From Flavonifractor sp052065355 (lineage in GTDB: Bacteria > Bacillota > Clostridia > Oscillospirales > Oscillospiraceae): DNA of 64,000 bases. Location: assembly GCF_052065355.1 (NCBI RefSeq), contig NZ_JBQHUF010000002.1, positions 186,001-250,000 of the forward strand, written 5' to 3'. This document shows positions 7,502 through 15,375 of this stretch, piece by piece; position 1 is the stretch's first letter; each line of letters opens with the position of its first letter. The notes under the pieces are model-generated. The model did no database searches, was not told the DNA's origin, and saw only the letters and a list, made by a program, of their open reading frames with translations. Made by a program: the position numbers and the translations under genes.

Positions 7502-9022
7502 ATGAGCGCACCGCTGTACATCAAAGTAAAGGACATTGACAATGTGGCCATTGCGGTGGAAAATATCGCCAAGGGGACCCAGGTCATGCCTGGCGTGGTC
7601 ACCCGGGAGGAAATTCCCCAGGCCCATAAAATTGCCCTGACCGACATCCCCAAGGGGGGCGAGGTAGTCCGCTACGGCGTGGTACTGGGCTACGCTAAGG
7701 ACGACATCCCCGTGGGCGCCTGGATCAACGAGCATATGCTGGATCTGCCTGAAAGCCCCTCTGTGGACAACATGCCCTTCGGCACCAATCTGGTAGCCAA
7801 GGAGGACCTGCCCAGCCCCACCCGCACCACCTGGATGGGCTACCGCAACAAGACCGGCCCTGCCGGTACCCGCAATCTGCTGGGTATCGTCACCACGGTG
7901 CAGTGCGCTGCCGGTGTGGTCAACGTGGCGGTGGAGCGCATCAAGAAGGAGCTGCTGCCCAAGTATCCCAATGTGGATGATGTGGTGGCCATCAACCACC
8001 CCTACGGCTGCGGCGTGGCCATCAAGGCCCGGGAGGCTCACATCCCCATCCGGGCGGTGACCAACCTCATCCGCCACCCCAACTTCGGTGGGGAGCTGAT
8101 GGTGGTGGGCCTGGGCTGCGAAAAGCTCACCTATGACATGGTGCTGCCCCCCGAGGACATCACCCCTGAGAATACCCTCACCCTCCAGGACTACAAGGGC
8201 CATGACGCTATGATGCAGGCCCTGATGGATATGGCTGAAAAGAAGCTGGAGAAGCTCAACCAGCGCCGCCGTGAGGAGTTGCCCCTCAGCGAGCTGCTCA
8301 TCGGCATGCAGTGCGGCGGTTCCGACGCCTTCTCCGGCCTCACCGCCAACCCCAGCGCCGGCTATGCCGCCGACATGCTGGTAAAGGGCGGAGCCACCGT
8401 CATGTTCAGCGAGGTCACCGAGGTGCGGGACGGCGTGCATCTGCTGGCCGCCCGCTGCCGGGACGCGGCCACCCGCGACAAGCTGGCCGCTGAGATGAAG
8501 TGGTATGATGACTACCTGGAGGCTGGCGGCGTGGACCGTGATGCTAACCCCACCCCCGGCAACAAAAAAGGTGGTCTGGCCAACATCGTGGAGAAGGCCA
8601 TGGGCTCCATCGCCAAGTCGGGCACTGCCCCCATCGAGGAGGTCCTCTCCCCGGCGGAGAAGCCCAGCAAGCACGGCCTGATCTACGCTGCCACCCCCGC
8701 CAGCGACATCGTCTGCGGACCCTGCCAGCTGGCCAGCGGCATCGGCCTCCAGGTCTTTATGACCGGCCGGGGCACTCCCTACGGTCTGGCCGCCGCCCCC
8801 GTCATCAAGGTCTGCTCCCGCAACGAGATGAAGGAGCACTGGTTCGATATGATCGACGTCAACGCCGGTCCCATCGCCACCGGTGAAAAGACCATTGCCG
8901 ACGTGGGCACCGAGCTGTTCGAGCTCATTCTGGATGTAGCCAGTGGCGTGAAGAAACCTTACTCCGACCAGTACGGCTTCCACAACGACATCTGCATCTT
9001 CAACCCCGCGCCTATTACCTAA
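7502..9022 (+). CDS. garD: Galactarate dehydratase (GarD/UxaA family)
   Basis: Enzyme of 506 residues that dehydrates galactarate to 5-dehydro-4-deoxy-D-glucarate. The N-terminal SAF-like domain (about 1-95) and the large UxaA/GarD catalytic domain are both present. Conserved stretches include GYRNKTGPAGTRN, HPYGCG, GLGCEKL, MQCGGSDAFSGLTANP and FMTGRGTPYG. Length is close to GarD (~520) rather than to the longer split altronate dehydratases. I chose the ATG at 7502 because AAAGGAAG ends at 7494: the spacing is 7 bases, whereas the in-frame ATG at 7496 leaves one. Altronate dehydratase is the main alternative, but neighbouring gudD, garR and glycerate kinase favour galactarate. Confidence 0.85.
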   Translation: MSAPLYIKVKDIDNVAIAVENIAKGTQVMPGVVTREEIPQAHKIALTDIPKGGEVVRYGVVLGYAKDDIPVGAWINEHMLDLPESPSVDNMPFGTNLVAKEDLPSPTRTTWMGYRNKTGPAGTRNLLGIVTTVQCAAGVVNVAVERIKKELLPKYPNVDDVVAINHPYGCGVAIKAREAHIPIRAVTNLIRHPNFGGELMVVGLGCEKLTYDMVLPPEDITPENTLTLQDYKGHDAMMQALMDMAEKKLEKLNQRRREELPLSELLIGMQCGGSDAFSGLTANPSAGYAADMLVKGGATVMFSEVTEVRDGVHLLAARCRDAATRDKLAAEMKWYDDYLEAGGVDRDANPTPGNKKGGLANIVEKAMGSIAKSGTAPIEEVLSPAEKPSKHGLIYAATPASDIVCGPCQLASGIGLQVFMTGRGTPYGLAAAPVIKVCSRNEMKEHWFDMIDVNAGPIATGEKTIADVGTELFELILDVASGVKKPYSDQYGFHNDICIFNPAPIT

Positions 9023-9040
9023 ACAGATATGTCCGCACCA

Positions 9041-9070
9041 GGCTCCCGCCGGGCTATACCGGCGGGAGCC
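9041..9070 (+). repeat. Operon-internal hairpin after garD
   Basis: Perfect 12-bp arms (9041-9052 and 9059-9070) around a 6-base loop, without a following T-run. It resembles the hairpin after tctC and probably marks a processing or stability boundary inside the operon. Confidence 0.7.
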
Positions 9071-9105
9071 ATAGGCGCACTTGACGCTTAAGGAGGCGGA
9101 AGCCA

Positions 9106-10416
9106 ATGGAAATCAAACAGGGAGGCGTAGTCTCCCAGCTTCTGGCCGGCGTACCTATTCCCCGGATGTTCCGGGCCCGGCAGATCTTTCCCCAGGAGCA
9201 CATTGAGCCGGCGGATATCCCCGCAGCTGTGACGGAACAGCTGGACCGGGAGCCCTTCCGTTCCAAAGTGCAGCCCGGCATGGAGATCGCCATTACTGCC
9301 GGAAGCCGGGGCATCGCCAACGTGGATATCATCACCAAAGCGGTGGTGGACTTTGTTAAATCCCGTGGAGCCACTCCTTTTATCGTACCTGCTATGGGCA
9401 GCCACGGCGGCGCCACCGCCCAGGGTCAGCTGGACATCCTGGCGGGCTACGGTATCACCCCCGAGACCATGGGCTGCGAGATCCGCAGCAGCATGGAGGT
9501 AGTGGAGCTGGGGGTCTCCGACACCGGCATGCCGGTGTATATGGACAAAAATGCTTATAATGCCGACGGCATCATCCTCTCCTGCCGCCTGAAGCCTCAC
9601 AACGCCTTCCGGGGACCCTATGAGAGCGGTCCCTGCAAGATGATGACGGTGGGTCTGGGCAAGCAGAAGGGAGCTGAGCGGGTCCATGCTGAGGGCATGG
9701 GCAAGATCGGCAAAAATATTCCCTCCATGGCCAAGGTGGCCCTGGAGAAGGCCCCCATTCTGTTTGCAATTCCCTGTCTGGAGAACGCCTACGACCAGAC
9801 CTGGAAGCTGGAGGCCATTGATAAGGGCGATATCCTGGACCGGGAGCCGGAGCTGCTGAAAGAGGCTTTTGCCCACATGCCCTCCCTGCTGGTGGGGGAG
9901 TGTGACGTGCTGGTTGTGGACGAGACCGGCAAGAATTACTCGGGCACCGGCGTAGATCCCAATATCACCGGCACTTTTTCCACCGAGTACGCCCATGGCG
10001 GTGTAAAAGTTCAGCGCACCTGTTTCCTGGACCTGAGCGAGGCCAGCCATGGCAATTCTCTGGGTGTGGGCCTGGCCAACGTGATCACCAAGCGGTTCTT
10101 TGACAAGATCGACCTGGAGATGATGTATCCCAACTGCATCACCTCTACCGTACTTACCTCCGCCCGCATCCCCTGCATCGTGGCCACCGACAAGGAGGCC
10201 ATCCAAATGTGCATCCGCACCTGCAACGGCATTGACCAGAACAATCCCCGCGTCATCCGCATCCCCAACAGCCTGCATATCGGCAGCATCATGCTCAGCG
10301 AGGCCTATTATGAGGATGTAAAGGCAGGGAAGTGGTCCGGCCTGGAGGCGGTATCGGAGCCGGAGGAGTTGGAATTCGACGGGCAGGGGGCCTTGCTTAC
10401 CCCCATCGAGGGCTGA
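9106..10416 (+). CDS. LarA-family (DUF2088) nickel-pincer racemase/epimerase homologue
   Basis: Protein of 436 residues related to lactate racemase LarA. The four residues that define LarA chemistry appear to be kept: a His in MGSHGG (H100), a His in LKPH (H165), the Lys that carries the pincer cofactor (GPCK, K178) and the nickel-ligand His (ERVH, H194). The Lys-to-His spacing of 16 equals that of LarA (K184-H200), and the spacing between the two catalytic His is 65 versus 66. LarA homologues racemise 2-hydroxy acids and some epimerise sugar acids at C2. In this operon the substrate could be an aldarate or glycerate (inference). LarB/C/E cofactor genes are not in the window. RBS AAGGAGGCGG precedes the ATG; the AEC gene follows after one base. 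Confidence 0.75.
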   Translation: MEIKQGGVVSQLLAGVPIPRMFRARQIFPQEHIEPADIPAAVTEQLDREPFRSKVQPGMEIAITAGSRGIANVDIITKAVVDFVKSRGATPFIVPAMGSHGGATAQGQLDILAGYGITPETMGCEIRSSMEVVELGVSDTGMPVYMDKNAYNADGIILSCRLKPHNAFRGPYESGPCKMMTVGLGKQKGAERVHAEGMGKIGKNIPSMAKVALEKAPILFAIPCLENAYDQTWKLEAIDKGDILDREPELLKEAFAHMPSLLVGECDVLVVDETGKNYSGTGVDPNITGTFSTEYAHGGVKVQRTCFLDLSEASHGNSLGVGLANVITKRFFDKIDLEMMYPNCITSTVLTSARIPCIVATDKEAIQMCIRTCNGIDQNNPRVIRIPNSLHIGSIMLSEAYYEDVKAGKWSGLEAVSEPEELEFDGQGALLTPIEG

Positions 10417-10417
10417 G

Positions 10418-11326
10418 ATGGAAAGCTTTTTCAAAATGGTGGACGTCCAGACCGTCCTGTTTATCTACATGGCGGTGGGCTTCTACTGCAGGAAAAAGGG
10501 CATCTTCAATGACGTGGCCCGTGATAAGCTCACCGACTTCGTGGTGTTCGTCACCCTGCCCTGTATGATCTTTGAATCCTTCAATATGGAGTTCAGTCTG
10601 GATGCCCTCAAACAGGGAGCGGTGGCGCTGATCATTGCCACTGGCATGGCCTGCGTGGCCCTGCTGCTGGGCAAGGTGCTCTACAACCGCTTCCCCTATG
10701 AGGAAAAGAGCATCCTCCAGTACGGCACCCTGGTGAGCAACTCCGGCTTTGCCGGACTGCCGGTGGTCAGCGGGGCCTACGGAGACGAGGGACTGTTCCT
10801 GGGCTCCCTGTTCATCATCCCCACCCGCATCCTCATGTGGAGCGCCGGTATCTCCCTGTTTACAAAGGCCAACTTCAAAGAGGCTGTCAAAAAGGTAATG
10901 CTCAACCCGGGCATCATTGCCGTGGAGGTGGGCCTGATCCGGATGATTTTCCAGATCCCGCTGCCCCACTTCGTGGATACCGCGGTAGACAATCTGGGCG
11001 GCTGCACCTCTCCCATGGCCATGGCCCTGGTGGGCGCCATCCTGGCCGACGTGCCGCTGAAGACCGTTTTAGATCCCAAGAGCTTTTACCTGGTGGCGGT
11101 GCGGCAGTTCCTGCTGCCTGGCATCTGCCTGGTGGCCCTGCGGCTGCTGGGCCTGGACCCCCTCACCATTGGGGTGAGCGTGGTTATCACCGGCATGCCT
11201 ATCGGCTCCACCACCGCCATTCTGGCCCAGAAATACGGGGCGGATGCCCAGTTTGCCTCCAAATGTGTGTTTATTTCCACCCTGACCAGCCTGGTCACGG
11301 TGCCTATCCTGACCCTATTCCTTTAA
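10418..11326 (+). CDS. AEC-family (auxin efflux carrier) organic-anion transporter
   Basis: Membrane protein of 302 residues with about ten hydrophobic segments and the AEC layout: an N-terminal helix pair with the motif RDKLTDFVVFVTLPCMIF and the central SNSGFAGLPVV segment. Bacterial members carry malonate, malate and related anions. It starts one base after the LarA homologue, so the two are translationally coupled. It could export or import a hydroxy acid connected with the racemase reaction (inference). The end TLTSLVTVPILTLFL matches the usual AEC C-terminus. Confidence 0.85.
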   Translation: MESFFKMVDVQTVLFIYMAVGFYCRKKGIFNDVARDKLTDFVVFVTLPCMIFESFNMEFSLDALKQGAVALIIATGMACVALLLGKVLYNRFPYEEKSILQYGTLVSNSGFAGLPVVSGAYGDEGLFLGSLFIIPTRILMWSAGISLFTKANFKEAVKKVMLNPGIIAVEVGLIRMIFQIPLPHFVDTAVDNLGGCTSPMAMALVGAILADVPLKTVLDPKSFYLVAVRQFLLPGICLVALRLLGLDPLTIGVSVVITGMPIGSTTAILAQKYGADAQFASKCVFISTLTSLVTVPILTLFL

Positions 11327-11346
11327 TTAAGAAAGGAATGACCTGT

Positions 11347-12816
11347 ATGCAGCAGACTTATGACGTCGTCATCATCGGCGGCGGCGTAGTGGGCAGCGCC
11401 ATTGCCCGGGAGCTCTCCCGGTACAAGCTGCGCATCGCCGTGCTGGAGAAGGAGAGCGACGTCTGTACCCAGACCAGCGGGCGAAACACCGGCATGCTCC
11501 ACGCCGGGTTCCTCTACAAGACCGGTACCCTCAAGGCCATCTGTGCCGTGGAGGGCAACCAGGAATTTGACCAGGTGGCAGCCGAGCTGGACGTGCCCTT
11601 CAAGCGCACCGGCAAGCTCATCGTGGGCTTTACCGACGAGGACCGGCAGCGTCTGGAGAACTTCATGGCCCGCGGCGAGGCCAACGGCGTCAAGGGCCTG
11701 GAGATCATCGACCGGGCCCGGATGGACGAGCTGGACCCCAGCGCCGGCGGCAACTTCGCCATGTGGTGTCCGGCCAGCGGCATCCTGGACCCCTTCCTCT
11801 ACACCATTGCTCTGGCGGAAAATGCCGTCCACAACGGTGTGGAGTACCACCTGAATTGTGCCTTTACCGGCGAGACCAAGCAGGCCGACGGCACCCACCT
11901 GCTCCACACCACCAAGGGTGATTTCCTCACCCGCTGGGTGGTGAACAGCGCGGGCCTCAACTCCGCTGTGGTCAGCGAGCAGCTGGGCATCCCCGGCTAC
12001 GTTATCAAGCCGGTGAAGGGCGAGTACTTCGTCCTTGACAAGCTGGCGGGGCAGTTCGCCAAGATCCCCGTCTATCCCGCCCCCAATCCGGATAACACCT
12101 TCGATACCCACGCCACCCCCACAGTGGACGGCAACGTGCTGGTGGGTCCTGACAGCCAGCTGGCCCGGGATTTCCAGGACTATGAATCCACCCGGGCTGC
12201 CATGGACGGCCTGATCGAGAGCGGTTCCCGCATGTTCAAACACATGGACCGCAGCTACTTCATCCGCAACTTTGCCGGCATCCGGCCCAAGCGCATCGAC
12301 CCCGAGACCGGGGTGGTGCAGGACTTTGTGCTGGAGTGCCGGGACGAGGTGCCGGGCGTGGTCAACCTGGTGGGAATCGAGTCTCCCGGCCTGACCTCCG
12401 CACTGCCGCTGGCCCGCCGGGCCGTGGCCATCATTGCCCAGCGGGAGACGCTGGAGCCCAACCCCGACTTCGACCCCGTCCGCCACGGTATCCGCCGTTT
12501 CGCCGACATGAACGACGAGGAGCGGGCAGCCGCTATCGCGGAGAATCCGGATTACGGCGAGATCTTCTGCCGCTGTGAGAAGGTCACCAAGGCCGAGATC
12601 CTCCAGGCCATCCACAACCCTCTGGGGGTCCACACTGTCAACGGCGTCAAGGTGCGCACCCGCGCCACCATGGGCCGCTGCCAGGGCGGCTACTGTGAGA
12701 CCCGCATCACCGAGGCCCTCCATAAGGAGCTGGGTGAGGACTTTAAGGACATCGACCTGGGGCCCGCCGGCTCCTGGATGTTCACCGGCGCGGTGAAAGG
12801 AGGGGACCGGGCATGA
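11347..12816 (+). CDS. GlpA-like FAD-dependent oxidoreductase with BFD-type [2Fe-2S] C-terminus
   Basis: Enzyme of 489 residues. It begins with a Rossmann FAD motif (VVIIGGGVVGSAIARELS) followed by the DAO fold (SGRNTGMLHAGFLY), as in anaerobic glycerol-3-phosphate dehydrogenase and L-2-hydroxyglutarate oxidase. The last ~60 residues form a Fer2_BFD domain with Cys pairs FCRCEK and GRCQGGYC. ATG at 11347 is chosen because AGAAAGGA lies 9 bases upstream. A longer open frame upstream is antisense-like noise inside the AEC gene. It overlaps the next gene by 4 bp. Within an aldarate operon a hydroxy-acid substrate such as glycerate is plausible, but glycerol 3-phosphate cannot be excluded. Confidence 0.8.
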   Translation: MQQTYDVVIIGGGVVGSAIARELSRYKLRIAVLEKESDVCTQTSGRNTGMLHAGFLYKTGTLKAICAVEGNQEFDQVAAELDVPFKRTGKLIVGFTDEDRQRLENFMARGEANGVKGLEIIDRARMDELDPSAGGNFAMWCPASGILDPFLYTIALAENAVHNGVEYHLNCAFTGETKQADGTHLLHTTKGDFLTRWVVNSAGLNSAVVSEQLGIPGYVIKPVKGEYFVLDKLAGQFAKIPVYPAPNPDNTFDTHATPTVDGNVLVGPDSQLARDFQDYESTRAAMDGLIESGSRMFKHMDRSYFIRNFAGIRPKRIDPETGVVQDFVLECRDEVPGVVNLVGIESPGLTSALPLARRAVAIIAQRETLEPNPDFDPVRHGIRRFADMNDEERAAAIAENPDYGEIFCRCEKVTKAEILQAIHNPLGVHTVNGVKVRTRATMGRCQGGYCETRITEALHKELGEDFKDIDLGPAGSWMFTGAVKGGDRA

Positions 12817-14051
12817 ACGTGGAACGCCATCAGGCAGTGGTCATCGGCGGCGGACCCGCCGGCCTGGCCGCCGCCATTCAGCTCAAGCAGAAGGGCATTG
12901 ACGATGTGGTGGTGCTGGAGCGGGAGCACCGCACCGGCGGCATCCTTCGCCAATGCATCCATGACGGCTTCGGCCTGACCCGGTTCGGAGAGACCCTCTC
13001 CGGCCCGGAGTACGCACAGCGGTTTGTGGACCAGGCGGAGGAGCTGGGCATCACCTGTCTCACCGATACCACCGTCCTCTCTCTGGAGGCCGACCGCACC
13101 GTCACCGCCTCCGGTCCCGCCGGGCTGAAGAAGCTCCAGGGCGACGCGGTGATCCTGACCATGGGCTGCCGGGAGCGTACCCGGGGCGCCCTGGCCATTC
13201 CGGGCAGCCGTCCCGCCGGCATCTACACCGCTGGCGTGGCTCAGGAGTACATCAATCTGCGCAACCTGATGGTGGGCAGGGAAGTGGTCATCCTGGGCAG
13301 CGGCGACATCGGCCTCATCATGGCCCGGCGCATGACCCTGGAAGGGGCCCATGTGAAGGGCGTCTACGAGGTCCAGCCCTATCCCAGCGGCCTGCCCCGG
13401 AACATCGAGCAGTGCCTCAACGACTACAACATCCCTCTCCACCTGAGCCACACCGTCACCGATATTCACGGCCGGGAGCGGCTGGAGGGCGTGACCATCT
13501 CCCAGGTGGACGAACAGTTCCGTCCCATCCCCGGCACCGAGGAACGGGTGGACTGCGACACCCTCATTCTCTCGGTGGGCCTGATCCCCGCTGGGGACAT
13601 CGCTAACGGCTCCGGCCTGGCGGTGGACGGCCGCACCAAGGGCGCCTTTGTGGATGAGCACTATCAGACCAGCATCCCCGGCGTATTCTCCGCCGGCAAC
13701 GTGCTCCACGTCCACGACCTGGTGGACTTCGTCTCCCTGGAGGCGGAGGCCCTGGCGTCCGCGGCGGCGGAGTACCTGAAGGAAGGCTCCCTGCCCGCCT
13801 GCCCCCTGGAAGTGAAAACTGGCGCCAATGTGGGCCATGTGATTCCCCAGCGGATCAGCGGTACCCGGAGCTTCACCCTCTCCCTGAGAGTGCGCAAGCC
13901 CCTGAAGGGAGTCACCCTCACCGTCACTCAGAACGGCCGGGAGGTCCTGCGGCGGAAATTCCCCAAGGCCCTGCCCGCCGAGATGATCCAGCTCACCGTA
14001 CCTGCGGAGAAGCTGGAGACCGAGGGAGATCTGGAGGTGAGCGTACAGTGA
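12813..14051 (+). CDS. Pyridine nucleotide-disulphide-type FAD oxidoreductase (second subunit of the GlpA-like complex)
   Basis: Protein of 412 residues with two Rossmann motifs: VVIGGGPAGLAAAIQL near the N-terminus for FAD, and VVILGSGDIGLIMARRM near residue 155 for a dinucleotide. The FAD-closing motif is IPGVFSAGNVLHVHDLVD. It has no redox-active CxxxxC disulphide and ends in a short beta domain. In clostridia such genes sit between a GlpA-like flavoprotein and DUF1667, forming a multisubunit dehydrogenase. The 4-bp overlaps on both sides (start 12813; stop 14051 against the next ATG at 14048) indicate coupled, stoichiometric translation. Confidence 0.82.
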   Translation: MNVERHQAVVIGGGPAGLAAAIQLKQKGIDDVVVLEREHRTGGILRQCIHDGFGLTRFGETLSGPEYAQRFVDQAEELGITCLTDTTVLSLEADRTVTASGPAGLKKLQGDAVILTMGCRERTRGALAIPGSRPAGIYTAGVAQEYINLRNLMVGREVVILGSGDIGLIMARRMTLEGAHVKGVYEVQPYPSGLPRNIEQCLNDYNIPLHLSHTVTDIHGRERLEGVTISQVDEQFRPIPGTEERVDCDTLILSVGLIPAGDIANGSGLAVDGRTKGAFVDEHYQTSIPGVFSAGNVLHVHDLVDFVSLEAEALASAAAEYLKEGSLPACPLEVKTGANVGHVIPQRISGTRSFTLSLRVRKPLKGVTLTVTQNGREVLRRKFPKALPAEMIQLTVPAEKLETEGDLEVSVQ

Positions 14052-14410
14052 AGCGGACCTTTACCTGCATTATCTGCCCCAACGGCTGTGAGATTACCGC
14101 CGAGTATGAGGGTACCGACGTGCGCTCCATAGAGGGCGCCACCTGCCCCAAGGGCAAGGATTACGTCCGGCAGGAGCTCACCGATCCCCGGCGCAACATC
14201 GCTACCAGCATCCCCGTGGAGGGGGGCGAGCTGCCTCTGGTCAGCGTCCGTCTGGACCACCCCATCCCCAAGAAGGATATTTTCACTGTCATGGATGCCA
14301 TCAACAAGCTCCATGTCAAAGCGCCCACCACCATCGGACAGGTGGTCCTGCCCGACGTGTGCGGCCTGGGCGCCAACGTCATCATCACCAAAAACGTGGC
14401 CGCTCTTTGA
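14048..14410 (+). CDS. DUF1667 protein, small Cys-rich subunit of the oxidoreductase
   Basis: Protein of 120 residues matching DUF1667. The N-terminus carries four cysteines (7, 10, 14 and 33; CIICPNGC ... TCPKG) in an arrangement suited to an iron-sulphur cluster or zinc. It probably carries electrons for, or stabilises, the two flavoproteins encoded just upstream. The ATG overlaps the preceding stop by 4 bp. The function of this family is not established, and the electron-transfer role is inference from the cysteines and gene order. Confidence 0.8.
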   Translation: MKRTFTCIICPNGCEITAEYEGTDVRSIEGATCPKGKDYVRQELTDPRRNIATSIPVEGGELPLVSVRLDHPIPKKDIFTVMDAINKLHVKAPTTIGQVVLPDVCGLGANVIITKNVAAL

Positions 14411-14460
14411 ATGACCCGTTTGGATAAATTCTATTTTTCAATATTTAGGAGGAAATTACT

Positions 14461-15339
14461 ATGAAAGTCGGACTGATTGGTCTTGGTATTATGGGTAAGC
14501 CCATGGCGAAGAATCTGCTGAAGGCGGGCTATGACCTGACTGTCAGCGACCTGAACAAGGCCGCTGTGGACGAAGTGGTGGCCGCCGGCGCCAAGTCCGC
14601 CACCAACGCCGAGATCGGCGAGACCTGCGACGTGGTCCTGACCATGGTGCCCAACAGCCCCCAGGTCAAGGCCGTGATGCTGGGCGAGGACGGCGTGGCC
14701 GCTCACATGAAGCCCGGTACCGTGTTCATCGACATGAGCTCCATCAACCCCGTGGCCTCCAAGGAGATCGCCGCTGAGCTGGCCAAGAAGGGCATCGAGA
14801 TGCTGGACGCCCCTGTGTCCGGCGGCGAGCCCAAGGCTATCGACGGCACCCTGTCCTTCATGGTGGGCGGCAAGCAGGAGGTCTTTGACAAGTACAAGGA
14901 TCTGCTGGGCGCCATGGGTGCTTCCGTTGTCCGCTGCGGCGAGGTCGGCGCCGGCAACACCACCAAGCTGGCCAACCAGATCATCGTGGCCTGCAACATC
15001 CAGGCTCTGTCCGAGGCCCTGACCCTGGCCAAGATGGCCGGCGTGGAGCCCCAGCTGGTGTTTGAGGCCATTCGCGGCGGCCTGGCCGGTTCCACCGTCA
15101 TGAACGCCAAGGCTCCCATGATGATCGAGGGCAACGACAAGCCTGGCTTCAAGATCGACCTGCACATCAAGGACCTGAACAACGCTCTGGACTGCGCCCA
15201 CACCGTGGGTTCCCCCCTGCCCATGACCGCCGCTGTGCAGGAGATCTTCCAGTGGCTGCACAACAACGGCTGCGGCCAGGACGACCACAGCTCCATCATC
15301 AAGTACTACAAGAAGCTGACCGGCATCGAGTCCCTGTAA
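14461..15339 (+). CDS. garR: 2-hydroxy-3-oxopropionate (tartronate semialdehyde) reductase
   Basis: Beta-hydroxyacid dehydrogenase of 292 residues, the usual GarR length. The NAD(P)-binding motif is GLIGLGIMGKPMA (about 4-16), the substrate-binding signature is LDAPVSGGE (S120), and the catalytic Lys is K169 in GAGNTTKLANQ. It reduces tartronate semialdehyde to D-glycerate. Together with the upstream dehydratases and the downstream aldolase candidate and glycerate kinase, it completes the aldarate pathway. Start: ATG preceded by TTTAGGAGG with 7-base spacing. Highly biased codons suggest strong expression. Confidence 0.93.
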   Translation: MKVGLIGLGIMGKPMAKNLLKAGYDLTVSDLNKAAVDEVVAAGAKSATNAEIGETCDVVLTMVPNSPQVKAVMLGEDGVAAHMKPGTVFIDMSSINPVASKEIAAELAKKGIEMLDAPVSGGEPKAIDGTLSFMVGGKQEVFDKYKDLLGAMGASVVRCGEVGAGNTTKLANQIIVACNIQALSEALTLAKMAGVEPQLVFEAIRGGLAGSTVMNAKAPMMIEGNDKPGFKIDLHIKDLNNALDCAHTVGSPLPMTAAVQEIFQWLHNNGCGQDDHSSIIKYYKKLTGIESL

Positions 15340-15375
15340 GGGGACCCGAACCGGCAGAAGGGGAGGGAACCTGTC

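Noticed and set aside
6176..9106. Minus-strand open frame of 976 codons across tctA-garD, and similar very long antisense frames (29454-32126, 31681-34452, 14431-16257, 57615-59450)
   Set aside because: They mirror GC-rich, codon-biased genes on the plus strand, are low-complexity (His/Gly/Ala/Val-rich), lack ribosome binding sites, and overlap well-supported conserved proteins.
10837..11346. Long N-terminal extension of the GlpA-like flavoprotein
   Set aside because: It is an out-of-frame reading of the AEC transporter gene; the FAD-binding start MQQTYDVVIIGGG at 11347 has its own ribosome binding site.
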